Below are positions 1 to 9,889 of a DNA stretch of 64,000 nt, in pieces. The position numbers and the translations under genes are program-made. Numbering within the stretch: position 1 is the first letter of the stretch; each line of letters opens with the position of its first letter. Where the stretch lies: the NCBI RefSeq assembly GCF_900323545.1, contig NZ_OOHN01000008.1, forward strand, positions 79,940-143,939, read 5' to 3'. This DNA is from Actinomyces sp. Marseille-P3109. GTDB taxonomy: Bacteria > Actinomycetota > Actinomycetes > Actinomycetales > Actinomycetaceae. The notes under the pieces are model-generated. The model was not told the DNA's origin and made no database searches. It worked only from the letters and a program-made list of their open reading frames with translations.

Positions 1-1276
1 CGACGTCGCCCCCCAGCCCTTCCCCACACCGGCAGGCCCCAGCGCCAAGACGACGGCGCCCTCCGGCCTGGACCAGGGGGCGCCCAAGCCCTCGAGGGCG
101 GCGCTGAGCGGCTACGTCCAGGCCGTGGCCTCCGACGCCGCCCTGACCGGCGGCAGCGTGACGGCCTCGGTCATCGACGTCGCCACCGGTGAGGAGCTCC
201 TGGACCAGTCGGCCACCACCGGGGTGACGCCCGCCTCCACCAACAAGGTGCTCACCGCCTGGGCGGCCCTGTCCTCCATGGGACCGGGCCACACGCTCCA
301 GACCAAGGCCGTCCTGGACGGCCAGACCGTCACCCTCGTGGGCGGCGGCGACGTCCTGCTGGCCGACGACGCCGGGGACCCGACCGCCACGGCCGGCCAC
401 GCGGGCCTGGGCGACCTCGCCCGCGCCACCGCCGAGCAGCTCAAGGCCCAAGGGACGACGTCGGTCTCCCTGCGTCTGGACGACACCCTGTTCACCGGCG
501 CCCAGTGGAACGACGGCTGGGAGGCCGGCAACGAGCAGTACGTGGCCAAGGTTCAGCCGATCATGGTGGACGTCTCCGCCACCCAGAACCAGGGCTACCC
601 GGCCGACCCGGCGATGGAGGCCGCCCAGGCCTTCGCCAGGCATCTGAGCGAGGCCGGCATCACGGTCGACGGCGATGCGTCCCGCGCCGCCGCTCCCGGC
701 GGCGCCAAGGAGCTTGCCTCGGTGTCCTCCGCCCCGCTGTCCGACATCCTGGCCCTGTCGCTGAAGACCTCCGACAACACGATGACTGAGGTCGAGGGGC
801 GGCTCGTGGCCCTCCAGGCCAAGGAGACCGCCGACTTCGCCGGGGCCTCCAAGGCCGTTGCCGCCCAGCTGCGCAAAGACGGCTTCGACACCTCCGGGCT
901 GACCCTCCTGGACTCGTCCGGGCTGGCCAAGGGCAACAAGGTGCCCGCCAAGCTCCTGGCCCAGATCCTGGCCAAGTCCGCCGGAGACGATGGTGGCTCG
1001 GCCGGGCGAACCCTCGTCGCCGACCTGCCCGTCGGCGCGCTGGACGGGACCCTGGGCAACCGCCTGCATGACACGGCCGCGGCCGGAACCGTGCGCGCCA
1101 AGACCGGGTCGCTGGAGCAGACCTCCTCCCTGGCCGGCGTTGTCACGACCGCCGACGGGCGCCTGCTGGCCTTCGCGATCCTGGCCAACGGATTCCCCGC
1201 CAACGGCGGGTCCGCGGCCGGTGCCGCGATCGACAACCACTTCGTAGCGCCCCTGGCCTCCTGCGGCTGCTCGTGA
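1..1276 (+). CDS. dacB: D-alanyl-D-alanine carboxypeptidase/endopeptidase (PBP4 type, S13), 5' partial
   Basis: Penicillin-binding protein of the DacB/PBP4 class, which trims or cleaves peptide cross-links of peptidoglycan outside the membrane. The frame is open back to the window edge, so the start, signal peptide and TM anchor lie upstream; the first visible stretch is a Pro/Ala/Ser linker. All three active-site signatures are present: S-T-N-K (codons at 236-247, nucleophile Ser and Lys), S-D-N (770-778) and K-T-G (1100-1108). The spacing between the first two motifs is long, as expected for the S13 family with its inserted domain. It lies directly upstream of the zinc metalloprotease and hpt, a common actinobacterial arrangement. 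The family is seen directly; the precise carboxypeptidase versus endopeptidase activity is inferred. Confidence 0.93.
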   Translation, partial: DVAPQPFPTPAGPSAKTTAPSGLDQGAPKPSRAALSGYVQAVASDAALTGGSVTASVIDVATGEELLDQSATTGVTPASTNKVLTAWAALSSMGPGHTLQTKAVLDGQTVTLVGGGDVLLADDAGDPTATAGHAGLGDLARATAEQLKAQGTTSVSLRLDDTLFTGAQWNDGWEAGNEQYVAKVQPIMVDVSATQNQGYPADPAMEAAQAFARHLSEAGITVDGDASRAAAPGGAKELASVSSAPLSDILALSLKTSDNTMTEVEGRLVALQAKETADFAGASKAVAAQLRKDGFDTSGLTLLDSSGLAKGNKVPAKLLAQILAKSAGDDGGSAGRTLVADLPVGALDGTLGNRLHDTAAAGTVRAKTGSLEQTSSLAGVVTTADGRLLAFAILANGFPANGGSAAGAAIDNHFVAPLASCGCS

Positions 1277-1342
1277 GAGCCTGCACGGCATACCTGGAGG
1301 GTCCCTGAGGCCTGTGATACCGGTGATTCCCGTGAGAAAGGC

Positions 1343-2506
1343 ATGGCGGTGACGACCAACGGCACGGCGGCGGGGCTGGTCGACTGGCAGACGGTGGAGC
1401 GCCTGGCGGCGCTGATCCCCGCCGGCCCCAGCGCCTCGCGCTCGACGCGCGCCAGCACGGTGGCCGTCCTGCGCCGCTCCGCCCAGGAGGCCCCGGCATG
1501 GGTCGCCCGGATCACCGGCCTGAACCGGGCGGCCCAGCGGGTCGCGGACACGGTGCCCGTGAGCGTCGTCGACCGGGCCGGGTTGGTACGCGTCTCCACC
1601 CGGGCGCTGCGCGGCCTCATGGAGCAGGTGCCTGCTCCGCCGGCTTCGGAGGCGGTCCGGCTCGTCGGGGCCGCCGAGGTGGCCGGGGCGATGAGCCTGC
1701 TCGCCACCCGGCTCCTGGGTCAGGTGGTGCCCGCCAGCCCGGCCTGGCACGAGGGCCGGTCCGACGCCGTTCGGCCCGGTGGCGAGCAGTCCAGCACCGC
1801 GCTGCCCGGCGCCGTCGCGCCGCACCTCCTGCTCGTGGCGCCCAACGTGCTGGCGATGCGCCGCCAGATGGACCTGGACATGCTCGACCTGCCCGCCTGG
1901 GTCTGCCTGCACGAGGTGACGCACGCCGTTCAGCTCGTGGCCGCCCCCTGGCTCGGCCCCTACCTGGCCGACTCCATGCGCACGGGCATCGGTGCCGTCG
2001 TCGAGGCCGTCTACGGCGGTGCTCATGGCGCTGGCAGCGTGGCGGACAAGCGCGGCTCCGGGGTGCGACGGGGGAGTGCGGTGCGCCTCGCGGCGCGCGC
2101 GGGTCGGGGCCGAGTGCTCGAGGGGCTGACGAACATCAGGGATCGTTCCGAGCTCGCCTCCTTAGCGGCCGCCCTCACTTTTTTGGAGGGGCACGCCGAG
2201 GTCGTCCTGGACGACGTGCACCCCAACCGGATGCCCTCGGTCCACCGGCTGCGGGCGGTGCTCTCGCGCAGCCGCGCGGCCGACGCCGGCATCGGCCCCG
2301 GCCCCGGCCTCGGCGCGCTCCTGCTGCACCGGCTCATGGGCCTGGACGCCAAGGAGGCCCAGTACGCCGACGGCGCCGCCTTCGTGCGCAGCGTCGTGGC
2401 GCGCATCGGGCACGAGGGGCTCAACGTCGTGTGGACCGACCCCGCGCTGCTGCCCACCCCGGCCGAGATCGCCCGCCCCGACGTGTGGGTGCGCCGCGTG
2501 GGTTGA
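1343..2506 (+). CDS. Zinc-dependent metalloprotease, DUF2342 (zincin_2) family
   Basis: Protein of 387 residues from an ATG preceded by GAGAAAGG. The zincin signature HEVTH sits at residues 190-194, followed by an alpha-helical region typical of the actinobacterial DUF2342/zincin_2 family, which is often annotated as a coenzyme F420 biosynthesis-associated protein although no F420 role has been demonstrated that I know of. There is no obvious signal peptide. It lies 66 bp after dacB and 109 bp before hpt, the place it occupies in many actinobacteria. In many of those genomes tilS follows this gene; here it does not. The substrate is unknown. The family call is strong because of the motif, the length and the neighbours. 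Confidence 0.88.
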   Translation: MAVTTNGTAAGLVDWQTVERLAALIPAGPSASRSTRASTVAVLRRSAQEAPAWVARITGLNRAAQRVADTVPVSVVDRAGLVRVSTRALRGLMEQVPAPPASEAVRLVGAAEVAGAMSLLATRLLGQVVPASPAWHEGRSDAVRPGGEQSSTALPGAVAPHLLLVAPNVLAMRRQMDLDMLDLPAWVCLHEVTHAVQLVAAPWLGPYLADSMRTGIGAVVEAVYGGAHGAGSVADKRGSGVRRGSAVRLAARAGRGRVLEGLTNIRDRSELASLAAALTFLEGHAEVVLDDVHPNRMPSVHRLRAVLSRSRAADAGIGPGPGLGALLLHRLMGLDAKEAQYADGAAFVRSVVARIGHEGLNVVWTDPALLPTPAEIARPDVWVRRVG

Positions 2507-2615
2507 AGTGCCAGGTCGGGCCCGGTATGGCAGGCTTATGGCTTCGACGCGGACCGGTGTCCCCCAACTCCCGGCCACCGCGAAGCCATGACGACGCAGG
2601 AGGAAGGCAGGGCGG

Positions 2616-3170
2616 ATGGACGCCACGGACATGGGATCGGACCTTCAGCAGGTACTCATCACCGAAGAGCAGATCGGGCAGCGCCTCGATGAGATGGCAG
2701 CCCAGATCGACGCCGACTACGAGGGGCGCGACCCCCTGCTCGTGGGTGTGCTCAAGGGCGCCGTCTACGTCATGGCGGACCTGTCGCGCCGGCTGCACAT
2801 GAGCGTGCCGATGGACTGGATGGCCGTGTCCTCCTACGGCTCGGGAACCAAGTCCTCCGGCGTGGTACGCATCCTCAAGGACCTGGACACCGATGTCACC
2901 GGCCGCAACATCCTGATCGTTGAGGACATCATCGACTCCGGCCTGACCCTGTCCTGGCTGCAGGGCAACCTCTCCTCCCGGGGAGCGGCCTCGGTGGAGA
3001 TCGCCACACTTCTGCGCAAACCCGACGCTGCCAAGGTCGAGGTGGACGTCAAGTACGTCGGCTTCGATATTCCTACGGAGTTCGTCATCGGCTATGGGCT
3101 GGACTATGCCGAGCGGTACCGCAACCTGCCGTTCATCGGTACTCTGCGGCCCGAGGTCTATGGAGGCTGA
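2616..3170 (+). CDS. hpt: Hypoxanthine phosphoribosyltransferase
   Basis: Purine-salvage enzyme of 184 residues that converts hypoxanthine or guanine plus PRPP to IMP or GMP in the cytoplasm. The PRPP-binding loop V-E-D-I-I-D-S-G lies at residues 102-109, and the N-terminal L-K-G-A segment and the C-terminal [14 protein letters not shown] segment are both characteristic of HPRTs. The ATG follows AGGAGGAAGGCAGGGCGG, a strong ribosome-binding region. In actinobacteria hpt usually directly precedes ftsH. Here about 3.5 kb of accessory and decayed DNA separates the two. A short inverted repeat (CAGGTTT/AAACCTG) follows the stop codon and may mark the transcript end. Confidence 0.96.
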   Translation: MDATDMGSDLQQVLITEEQIGQRLDEMAAQIDADYEGRDPLLVGVLKGAVYVMADLSRRLHMSVPMDWMAVSSYGSGTKSSGVVRILKDLDTDVTGRNILIVEDIIDSGLTLSWLQGNLSSRGAASVEIATLLRKPDAAKVEVDVKYVGFDIPTEFVIGYGLDYAERYRNLPFIGTLRPEVYGG

Positions 3171-3176
3171 CTGATT

Positions 3177-3199
3177 CAGGTTTACCTTGATAAAACCTG
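3177..3199 (+). terminator. Possible weak stem-loop after hpt
   Basis: A perfect 7-bp inverted repeat CAGGTTT/AAACCTG with a 9-nt loop lies 6 nt after the hpt stop. It has no T-tract and is AT-rich for this genome, so it may instead be an operator. The left half also resembles part of a DtxR box, but the match is too poor to call. Confidence 0.3.
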
Positions 3200-3384
3200 G
3201 GCATAGAGCGGGAAAATCGGGAACAGGCCGGTCGGAAGGTCGCTGTCCAAGGTGATCCGCAGGGCCGTGGGCTGCGTACTTCTCCCTTTTCCGAGTAGTC
3301 GGAGCCATGTTCGTTACGTTACGATAACTAGCGTAGGTCGCCGGTGGATGCCCCACGCCGGCGGGTGATGTGGAAGGACTGTTG

Positions 3385-4689
3385 GTGACGGTGAAGAAGG
3401 CTGTGCGTCGACGCTCCGTGAGGCTGGTCGGCCTCGCGGGTGCGGTGGTGCTGGCGTCCTCGCTGAGCACGCCCATGACGGTGTCGGTGGCCGCCGAGCC
3501 GGCCGCGGACACCACTTTTGGCACGGTTGCTGAGATGGCGCAGGTCAGCGGCGCCTCCGGCAACCTCACCACCCTCGGTGATGAGGCGCCTGGTGACGGC
3601 GGCGGCCTGACCTACACCGTGGAGAGCACGAGCCCCGCCGGCGCGCTGGGGGCCGCCTCCGTCATGCTGGCCGACGGCCAGTGGGCCGTGCCGCGCGGCC
3701 TCCCGGTTGCCCCGACCGCGGCCTCGGACGGTGCTGCCGCCAATGACGTGGTGGCCCGGGCCCAGTCCTTCGCCGACGCCGGAGGGTCGCTGACCGTGAC
3801 CCCGTCCCGTCCCACGCCGCTGTCGGGCACGAACGTGCGCGCCAGCGGTTCCGCCCCTTACGCGATCACCTCCTCGGCACTGGTCGGCATGGTGCTCTCC
3901 GGCTGGGACTACTCGCACACCACCTATGTGGCGGACCAGAACACTCAGGTGGGCTACCGGGCCGACGTCGGGTACGACCTCGGCGGACAGTGGAAGCCGG
4001 ACGACCTGGCGGGCTGGTTCAGCTCCCAGGGGCGCCTCTGGGTGAACACGAACGGCGCCATCAACCCCGGGGACATCGTCTTCTTCTCCGACCCTCTGCC
4101 CGCGGGGCAGAGCGGTTCGGGCTCGGCTCCCGCTCAGTCGACGGTCTTCGGGAACGTCTACGACGTCGGTATCTATGCCGGGGACAACAAGGTCGTCCGG
4201 GCCTCGGCCGGCGGCGTCCAGACGCAGACCTTGGACGCGCAGACGATGGCCGACGTGGCCCTGGTGGCTCGCCCGCAGTGGTCCGCACCCGATGGGGGTG
4301 CGGCTACGCCGGATCCGCAGAGCGCCGACGGCAGTACCGGTGGAGCTGCTACGCCGGGCTCGGAGGCTTCGTCGTCGGCCTCGCCTCAGGCGAGTGCGCA
4401 GGCTCCCGCTGCGGGGGCTCCGTCCGCCAACGGCGGCTCGGTGCCGGACGGTTCGAGTGCCGGCTCACAGCCCTCGGGCGGGACCGGCCATGACGACCAC
4501 AACGAGGTTGTGGTGGGTGCCAGCGGCAGCCATGACAGCAAGGAGCACACGAGTGCCGCTGAGCGGTCCCCGGGCCAGAGCACCCGGGAACGGTGGCTGC
4601 CGGTGACCGGTGTGGCGATCGGCGTGCTGTCCGTGGCGGCCGTTCTGCTGTCCTGCGGCCTCATCGTCCTACGCCTGCGCCGTAGCTGA
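3385..4689 (+). CDS. LPXTG-anchored surface protein with a degenerate NlpC/P60-like domain
   Basis: Secreted protein of 434 residues. The GTG at 3385 is chosen because GGAAGGA lies 6 nt upstream; an in-frame GTG 15 nt earlier would place that sequence inside the gene. Order of parts: basic and hydrophobic signal peptide (1 to about 36); an N-terminal module containing A-P-G-D-G-G-G-L-x-Y, a motif also seen in beta-helix surface proteins; a region shaped like an NlpC/P60 fold (about 155-300); a Ser/Ala/Pro/Gly linker; and a sortase signal with LPVTG (405-409), a hydrophobic helix and tail R-L-R-R-S. At the expected catalytic positions Cys is Ser (T-S-S-A-L-V, about residue 163) and His is Asp (D-V-G-I-Y), so hydrolase activity is unlikely. 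It is a single gene inserted between hpt and ftsH. Function unknown; a binding role at the wall is inference. Confidence 0.8.
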   Translation: MTVKKAVRRRSVRLVGLAGAVVLASSLSTPMTVSVAAEPAADTTFGTVAEMAQVSGASGNLTTLGDEAPGDGGGLTYTVESTSPAGALGAASVMLADGQWAVPRGLPVAPTAASDGAAANDVVARAQSFADAGGSLTVTPSRPTPLSGTNVRASGSAPYAITSSALVGMVLSGWDYSHTTYVADQNTQVGYRADVGYDLGGQWKPDDLAGWFSSQGRLWVNTNGAINPGDIVFFSDPLPAGQSGSGSAPAQSTVFGNVYDVGIYAGDNKVVRASAGGVQTQTLDAQTMADVALVARPQWSAPDGGAATPDPQSADGSTGGAATPGSEASSSASPQASAQAPAAGAPSANGGSVPDGSSAGSQPSGGTGHDDHNEVVVGASGSHDSKEHTSAAERSPGQSTRERWLPVTGVAIGVLSVAAVLLSCGLIVLRLRRS

Positions 4690-4770
4690 AGCGGGCTACG
4701 CGGGCCGGCTCGGGTCGCCCCCCCCGTCTGGTTCACCGACTGCCCTGCCGTTCGTGAGTAAGTGACGAGT

Positions 4771-4806
4771 GGGCGGCTGCCGAGTCTTCGGCGCCGCCCG
4801 CTTTTT
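4771..4806 (+). terminator. Rho-independent terminator of the LPXTG gene
   Basis: A 7-bp GC stem GGGCGGC/GCCGCCC (4771-4777 and 4793-4799) encloses an inner CCGA/TCGG stem and is followed by GCTTTTT. This is the only hairpin in the window with a clear T-run. Confidence 0.85.
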
Positions 4807-4852
4807 GCGCCTGCTGGCCGGTTCCTGCGGTCTAGCCGTTTCGGCTGCGTGA

Positions 4853-4905
4853 TGCTCGCTGGATTTCTGCGAGGTCACCTGGCACGAATTCACCTGGGGC
4901 GTACG
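4853..4905 (+). repeat. Diverged direct repeat, copy 1
   Basis: Contains CTGCGAG, GGCACGAATTCAC and TGGGGCGT, matched in order and spacing by the second copy at about 5427-5480. Alignment by eye without gaps gives roughly 70 percent identity. Confidence 0.45.
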
Positions 4906-5426
4906 TCTTGAGGTTATTCACAAGCATGTCGGCCATCCGCGCTTGCCCAGGTCAGCAGTCACCCGCCTCGCTCCGTGAATGAGTTTCCTTGGGTGCCGTC
5001 GAAGAGGACGGCGTCCACGGTGAGTGGGGATCGGTCTACGTCGGCTCGGACGGCCTGTTCAAAGGACTGGTGGCTTGACGGGCCGTTCTCCTGCGGTGCT
5101 GGAGTAGTTGGGTGTCCATGCAGCGGACATGACCGGCTCCGCATCCCATGCGACTGGCAGGCAGCCCCGGAATTCTGTGGTTCTCACGCGTTTCCTGATG
5201 TCTCGGCAGCGTTCATGTCCGCTGTGTGGTCACTGGTCTCCGCAAATCCACCGGCCCTGTTGGCAACCACCGCATGACAAGCCTCGTGAAAAGGCCTCCA
5301 GGTGCGGTGCTGTGGGCGGCCACGCCGGGGCCGGTTCCCTTCCCAGTGGATCACTACCCGGCGTCGGGGTGTGCTGCACGCGCTGCTGCTCCTGAGGCTG
5401 GCTGGCGGGGTTCTGGACCAGTGATG

Positions 5427-5480
5427 GTTCCGGGAATCCTGCGAGAACACCCGGCACGAATCCACGTGGGGTGTCCCAGT
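5427..5480 (+). repeat. Diverged direct repeat, copy 2
   Basis: Counterpart of the repeat at about 4853-4905, with CTGCGAG, GGCACGAATCCAC and TGGGGTGT. The minus-strand reading of both copies begins M-[ND]-S-C-[QR]-V, so the copies may be the ends of a former coding element. Confidence 0.45.
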
Positions 5481-5627
5481 TTAGTGCCGACGTCTGCCGG
5501 TAGGTGTCTGTCCGATCCAGCGCCTTGAATGTGGCCCTCCCTTCCCCGGGCACCATGAATATGGACGGTCCGTTCTGGATCGTCGCCTCTGCAACATCCG
5601 TGCACCAGCGCGGGGAAAGGAAACACG

Positions 5628-6074
5628 ATGACCGAGACAACCGATTGGCGCGGTCGCCTGAGGAACGCAGTCAGAAGCAAGTGGGGACACGTTGCATGGT
5701 CCCTCATCGGTCTGCCCATGGCATGCCTTATTGCGTCCACGACCAGCTTCACCCTGGTTCACGTGGTGGGAGTGTTCGGGCCATCCTTCTTTGTGTCGCT
5801 CCTGCAGCTTGTCTGTGCTTACCGTGAGCAGCCTTGTCCGTTCGACGCGAAGGTCAATGAGGAAGCAAGTAGGCTCATACGCGACAATGTCGTGGCAGCC
5901 GTGATCTTGCTCTTCTTGGTAGGTGCCGCAATCCAGGCGTTCGGTGAAGGAATCGACGGGCTCCTGGGTAAGCAGGACAGCACCCTCCGCGCTTTGATCG
6001 TGCTCTACCCTTGGCGGGGCCTCATCTGCGCGACTCTCGCGACGCATCGAACGAAGAAGGATGCGAAGAAGTGA
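5628..6074 (+). CDS. Small hypothetical membrane protein
   Basis: Protein of 148 residues that I do not recognise. The ATG follows GGGGAAAGGAAACACG, a good ribosome-binding site, which is the main reason to accept it. It has a basic N-terminus, a hydrophobic segment at about residues 22-48 and a second at about 88-104, then a Lys/Arg-rich C-terminus (T-K-K-D-A-K-K). That suggests two membrane helices with both ends on the same side of the membrane. It overlaps the start of the adjacent anchor-like fragment by a few bases. Base composition is slightly less GC-rich than the neighbours, which may indicate transfer. It lies in a decayed region, so it could also be a remnant of a larger protein. 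Confidence 0.5.
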   Translation: MTETTDWRGRLRNAVRSKWGHVAWSLIGLPMACLIASTTSFTLVHVVGVFGPSFFVSLLQLVCAYREQPCPFDAKVNEEASRLIRDNVVAAVILLFLVGAAIQAFGEGIDGLLGKQDSTLRALIVLYPWRGLICATLATHRTKKDAKK

Positions 6075-6162
6075 ACTTGTGGCCGATGCCGTCGATATGG
6101 GTGCTCGCCCGGCAGTGAGTCACGAGTCTGTCCTAGTGGACGGTCTGGATGGCTGCTATAAC

Positions 6163-6324
6163 ACTGCGGCAGGTGATGACGGTGGTCGGAGCAGCGAACG
6201 GCGCACGAGCGCTGCCGAGGAGTTCTCCGTCAATAGCGCTCGGGATCGGTGGTTGCTGGCGGCGGGTGTGGTGATCGGTGTGCTGTCTCGCAGATTGATC
6301 GCACGGCGCTTGCGTCGCAACTGA
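6163..6324 (+). pseudogene. Remnant of an LPXTG sorting signal (duplicate of the 3385-4689 C-terminus)
   Basis: The last 50 or so codons of an open frame starting at 6061 align with the C-terminus of the LPXTG protein 1.6 kb upstream. Shared elements in order are R-T-S-A-A-E against H-T-S-A-A-E, A-R-D-R-W-L against T-R-E-R-W-L, G-V-V-I-G-V-L-S against G-V-A-I-G-V-L-S, and final R-L-R-R-N against R-L-R-R-S. The sorting motif itself is ruined (LLAAG in place of LPVTG) and most of the membrane helix is deleted. It cannot be a sortase substrate and is best seen as the tail of a lost paralogue or a partial duplication. Confidence 0.7.
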
Positions 6325-6722
6325 GCCGTTGGAACACATGACGAGACCTGCGACGTCGTCGCGGACGCACCATAGGGGCCGCAGACTGCCCCTGAGCCTC
6401 AGTCCTCGGGCCCTCGGGTGCGTCCGCGAGGCGGCGGGGTGCCCAGGTGCGTCCATGGGGCGCGGGGTGACCTGCACGTGGGAGATCTGGCAGGTCGACA
6501 CGGACGGTGCGGCCTCGGGCTGGAGGGGCGGCGAGGCGCGTCCTCGGAGCACGAGGGAGAGACGGCGCAGGGCTCGTCGGTGCGCTGGCAGGAACCGGCC
6601 CCCGCCCGCTTCCCCAGATCTTCCCGGCCACGCCCGGCGCGAACGTGAGCAAGCGCAATGGGACCTTTGCCGTGCTATCGGCTAACGTCTGAGAGTCAGT
6701 ATGTTGAAGGGACCTACCGCCG
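6325..6722. other. Intergenic region upstream of ftsH
   Basis: About 400 bp of GC-rich sequence with no gene I can support; the open frames here are chance frames. The last 60 bp hold the likely ftsH control region, with CTAACGT as a possible -10 element about 40 nt before the start and TTGAAGGGACC as the ribosome-binding site. Confidence 0.5.
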
Positions 6723-8804
<2,082 letters not shown>

Positions 8805-8856
8805 GCCGACCCGGGCCCCGGCGGGCCCGGCAGGCGCAGAGAGACAGAGGCCGACC

Positions 8857-9429
8857 ATGAGCTACGACGCCGAGGGCGTGCGCCGTGCGGTGCGCGACCT
8901 GCTCGTCGCCATCGGGGAGGACCCCGACCGCGACGGCCTGCGTGACACCCCCGAGCGTATGGCGCGCGCCTATGCGGAGATGTTCGCCGGTCTCGGGCAG
9001 GACCCGGCCGAGCACGTCGAGCGGGTCTTCGACGTCGGGCACGAGGAGATGGTCCTCGTGCGCGACATCCCCATGTACTCGGTGTGCGAGCACCACCTCC
9101 TGCCCTTCCACGGGGCGGCGCACGTGGGCTACATCCCCGGCGCCGACGGCCGAGTCACCGGCCTGTCCAAGGTGGCGCGCCTCGTGGACGGCTACGCCCG
9201 GCGCCCCCAGGTCCAGGAGCGGCTCACCCGGCAGATCGCCGACGCCCTCGTCGAGCGCCTGGAGTGCCGGGGCGTGCTCGTCGTCGTCGAGGCCGAGCAC
9301 CTGTGCATGTCCATGCGGGGCGTGCGCAAGCCCGGCTCCAACACGGTCACCTCCGCCGTGCGCGGCATCATGCGCAACGCCGCCACCCGCTCCGAGGCCA
9401 TGAGCCTGGTCCTGGGCCGGCGTTCCTGA
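8857..9429 (+). CDS. folE: GTP cyclohydrolase I
   Basis: Protein of 190 residues that opens GTP to 7,8-dihydroneopterin triphosphate, the first step of folate synthesis. The zinc and active-site residues are visible in [12 protein letters not shown] and in [14 protein letters not shown], and the conserved G-L-S-K segment lies between them. The ATG at 8857 is taken because the mature family begins here (R-x-A-V-R-D-L-L) and AGAGAGACAGAGG lies just upstream; an upstream frame reading into ftsH is a shadow. The remaining folate genes folP and folB/K lie 7 kb downstream, separated by an accessory block. Confidence 0.97.
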   Translation: MSYDAEGVRRAVRDLLVAIGEDPDRDGLRDTPERMARAYAEMFAGLGQDPAEHVERVFDVGHEEMVLVRDIPMYSVCEHHLLPFHGAAHVGYIPGADGRVTGLSKVARLVDGYARRPQVQERLTRQIADALVERLECRGVLVVVEAEHLCMSMRGVRKPGSNTVTSAVRGIMRNAATRSEAMSLVLGRRS

Positions 9430-9444
9430 GAGGCCGGGAGGTCT

Positions 9445-9462
9445 CGACACCGGAGAGTGTCG
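9445..9462 (+). promoter_or_regulatory. Short hairpin between folE and yvaD
   Basis: CGACAC/GTGTCG stem of 6 bp with a 6-nt loop, located 17 nt before the GTG of the YvaD gene. It could be an attenuator or the end of the folE message. There is no T-tract, and it does not resemble a known riboswitch that I can identify. Confidence 0.3.
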
Positions 9463-9478
9463 GTGAAATAGTGGGCGA

Positions 9479-9889
9479 GTGAGTCCCTTGTACAAGAGGC
9501 TGCTGGTAGCGGTCGACGCCGGGCTGCTGCTCTACTGGGCGGCCGTCTTCCTCAATCTCATTCCCGAGCACCTGCGGTTCAAGGACTACTCCAACCAGGT
9601 GATCCAGGCCTGGAACTGGTCCTTCTTCCCGCTCGACGTTGCCGCCGCCCTGATCGTCTTCCTCGGCGCCTACCTGACGCGCGTGGGCAGCAGGGTCGGG
9701 GACCTGGTGCTGACGGTCGGGCTCATGCTGACCTTCTGCGCCGGATTCATGGCGATCTCCTTCTGGTCCTTCTACCGTGACTTCGACCCGCTGTGGTGGG
9801 GCCCCAACGCCCTGCTCATGATCATCCCGGCGCTCGCCCTCGGCTCCATGGTCTGCCAGCGGCTTGAGACCGCGGAGAAGCACTCGTGA
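9479..9889 (+). CDS. YvaD family (DUF5360) membrane protein
   Basis: Protein of 136 residues with four predicted hydrophobic helices (about 8-26, 47-66, 72-96 and 104-122) and N-terminus M-S-P-L-Y-K-R from a GTG start. Size and layout fit the YvaD/DUF5360 family. In Bacillus subtilis yvaD neighbours the SMR gene yvaE, and here too the gene directly precedes an SMR pair, with its stop overlapping the next start as GTGA. That conserved neighbourhood is the main support for the call. Function is unknown; a role connected with the SMR exporters is inference from gene order. Confidence 0.7.
   Translation: MSPLYKRLLVAVDAGLLLYWAAVFLNLIPEHLRFKDYSNQVIQAWNWSFFPLDVAAALIVFLGAYLTRVGSRVGDLVLTVGLMLTFCAGFMAISFWSFYRDFDPLWWGPNALLMIIPALALGSMVCQRLETAEKHS

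Larger units (their letters stand above)
4807..5627. other. Decayed intergenic region with a diverged direct repeat
   Basis: About 820 bp without a recognisable gene. Short open frames occur on both strands but none has convincing codon bias, start signal and family likeness together. The most gene-like is a minus-strand frame near 4959-5144 ending F-D-G-T-Q-G-N-S-F-T-E-R-G-G, which I cannot assign. Two segments (about 4853-4905 and 5427-5480) are roughly 70 percent alike by eye and share GGCACGAAT and TGGGG. The stretch looks like worn mobile or duplicated DNA. Confidence 0.5.

Noticed and set aside
1498..2802. 434-codon plus-strand frame across the metalloprotease and hpt
   Set aside because: Arg/Gly/Ala-rich translation in the wrong frame; the true frames show HEVTH and the PRPP loop.
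3171..3384. c-di-AMP (ydaO/yuaA) riboswitch before the LPXTG gene
   Set aside because: Such RNAs often precede wall hydrolase genes in actinobacteria, but I could not find the conserved core here.
4959..5144. Minus-strand frame ending F-D-G-T-Q-G-N-S-F-T-E-R-G-G
   Set aside because: Codon use is fairly gene-like, but there is no start signal and no family I recognise; kept only as part of the decayed region.
8805..9478. Guanidine riboswitch before the SMR genes
   Set aside because: SMR pairs can be under ykkC or mini-ykkC control. The only hairpin seen lacks the paired ACGR loops.
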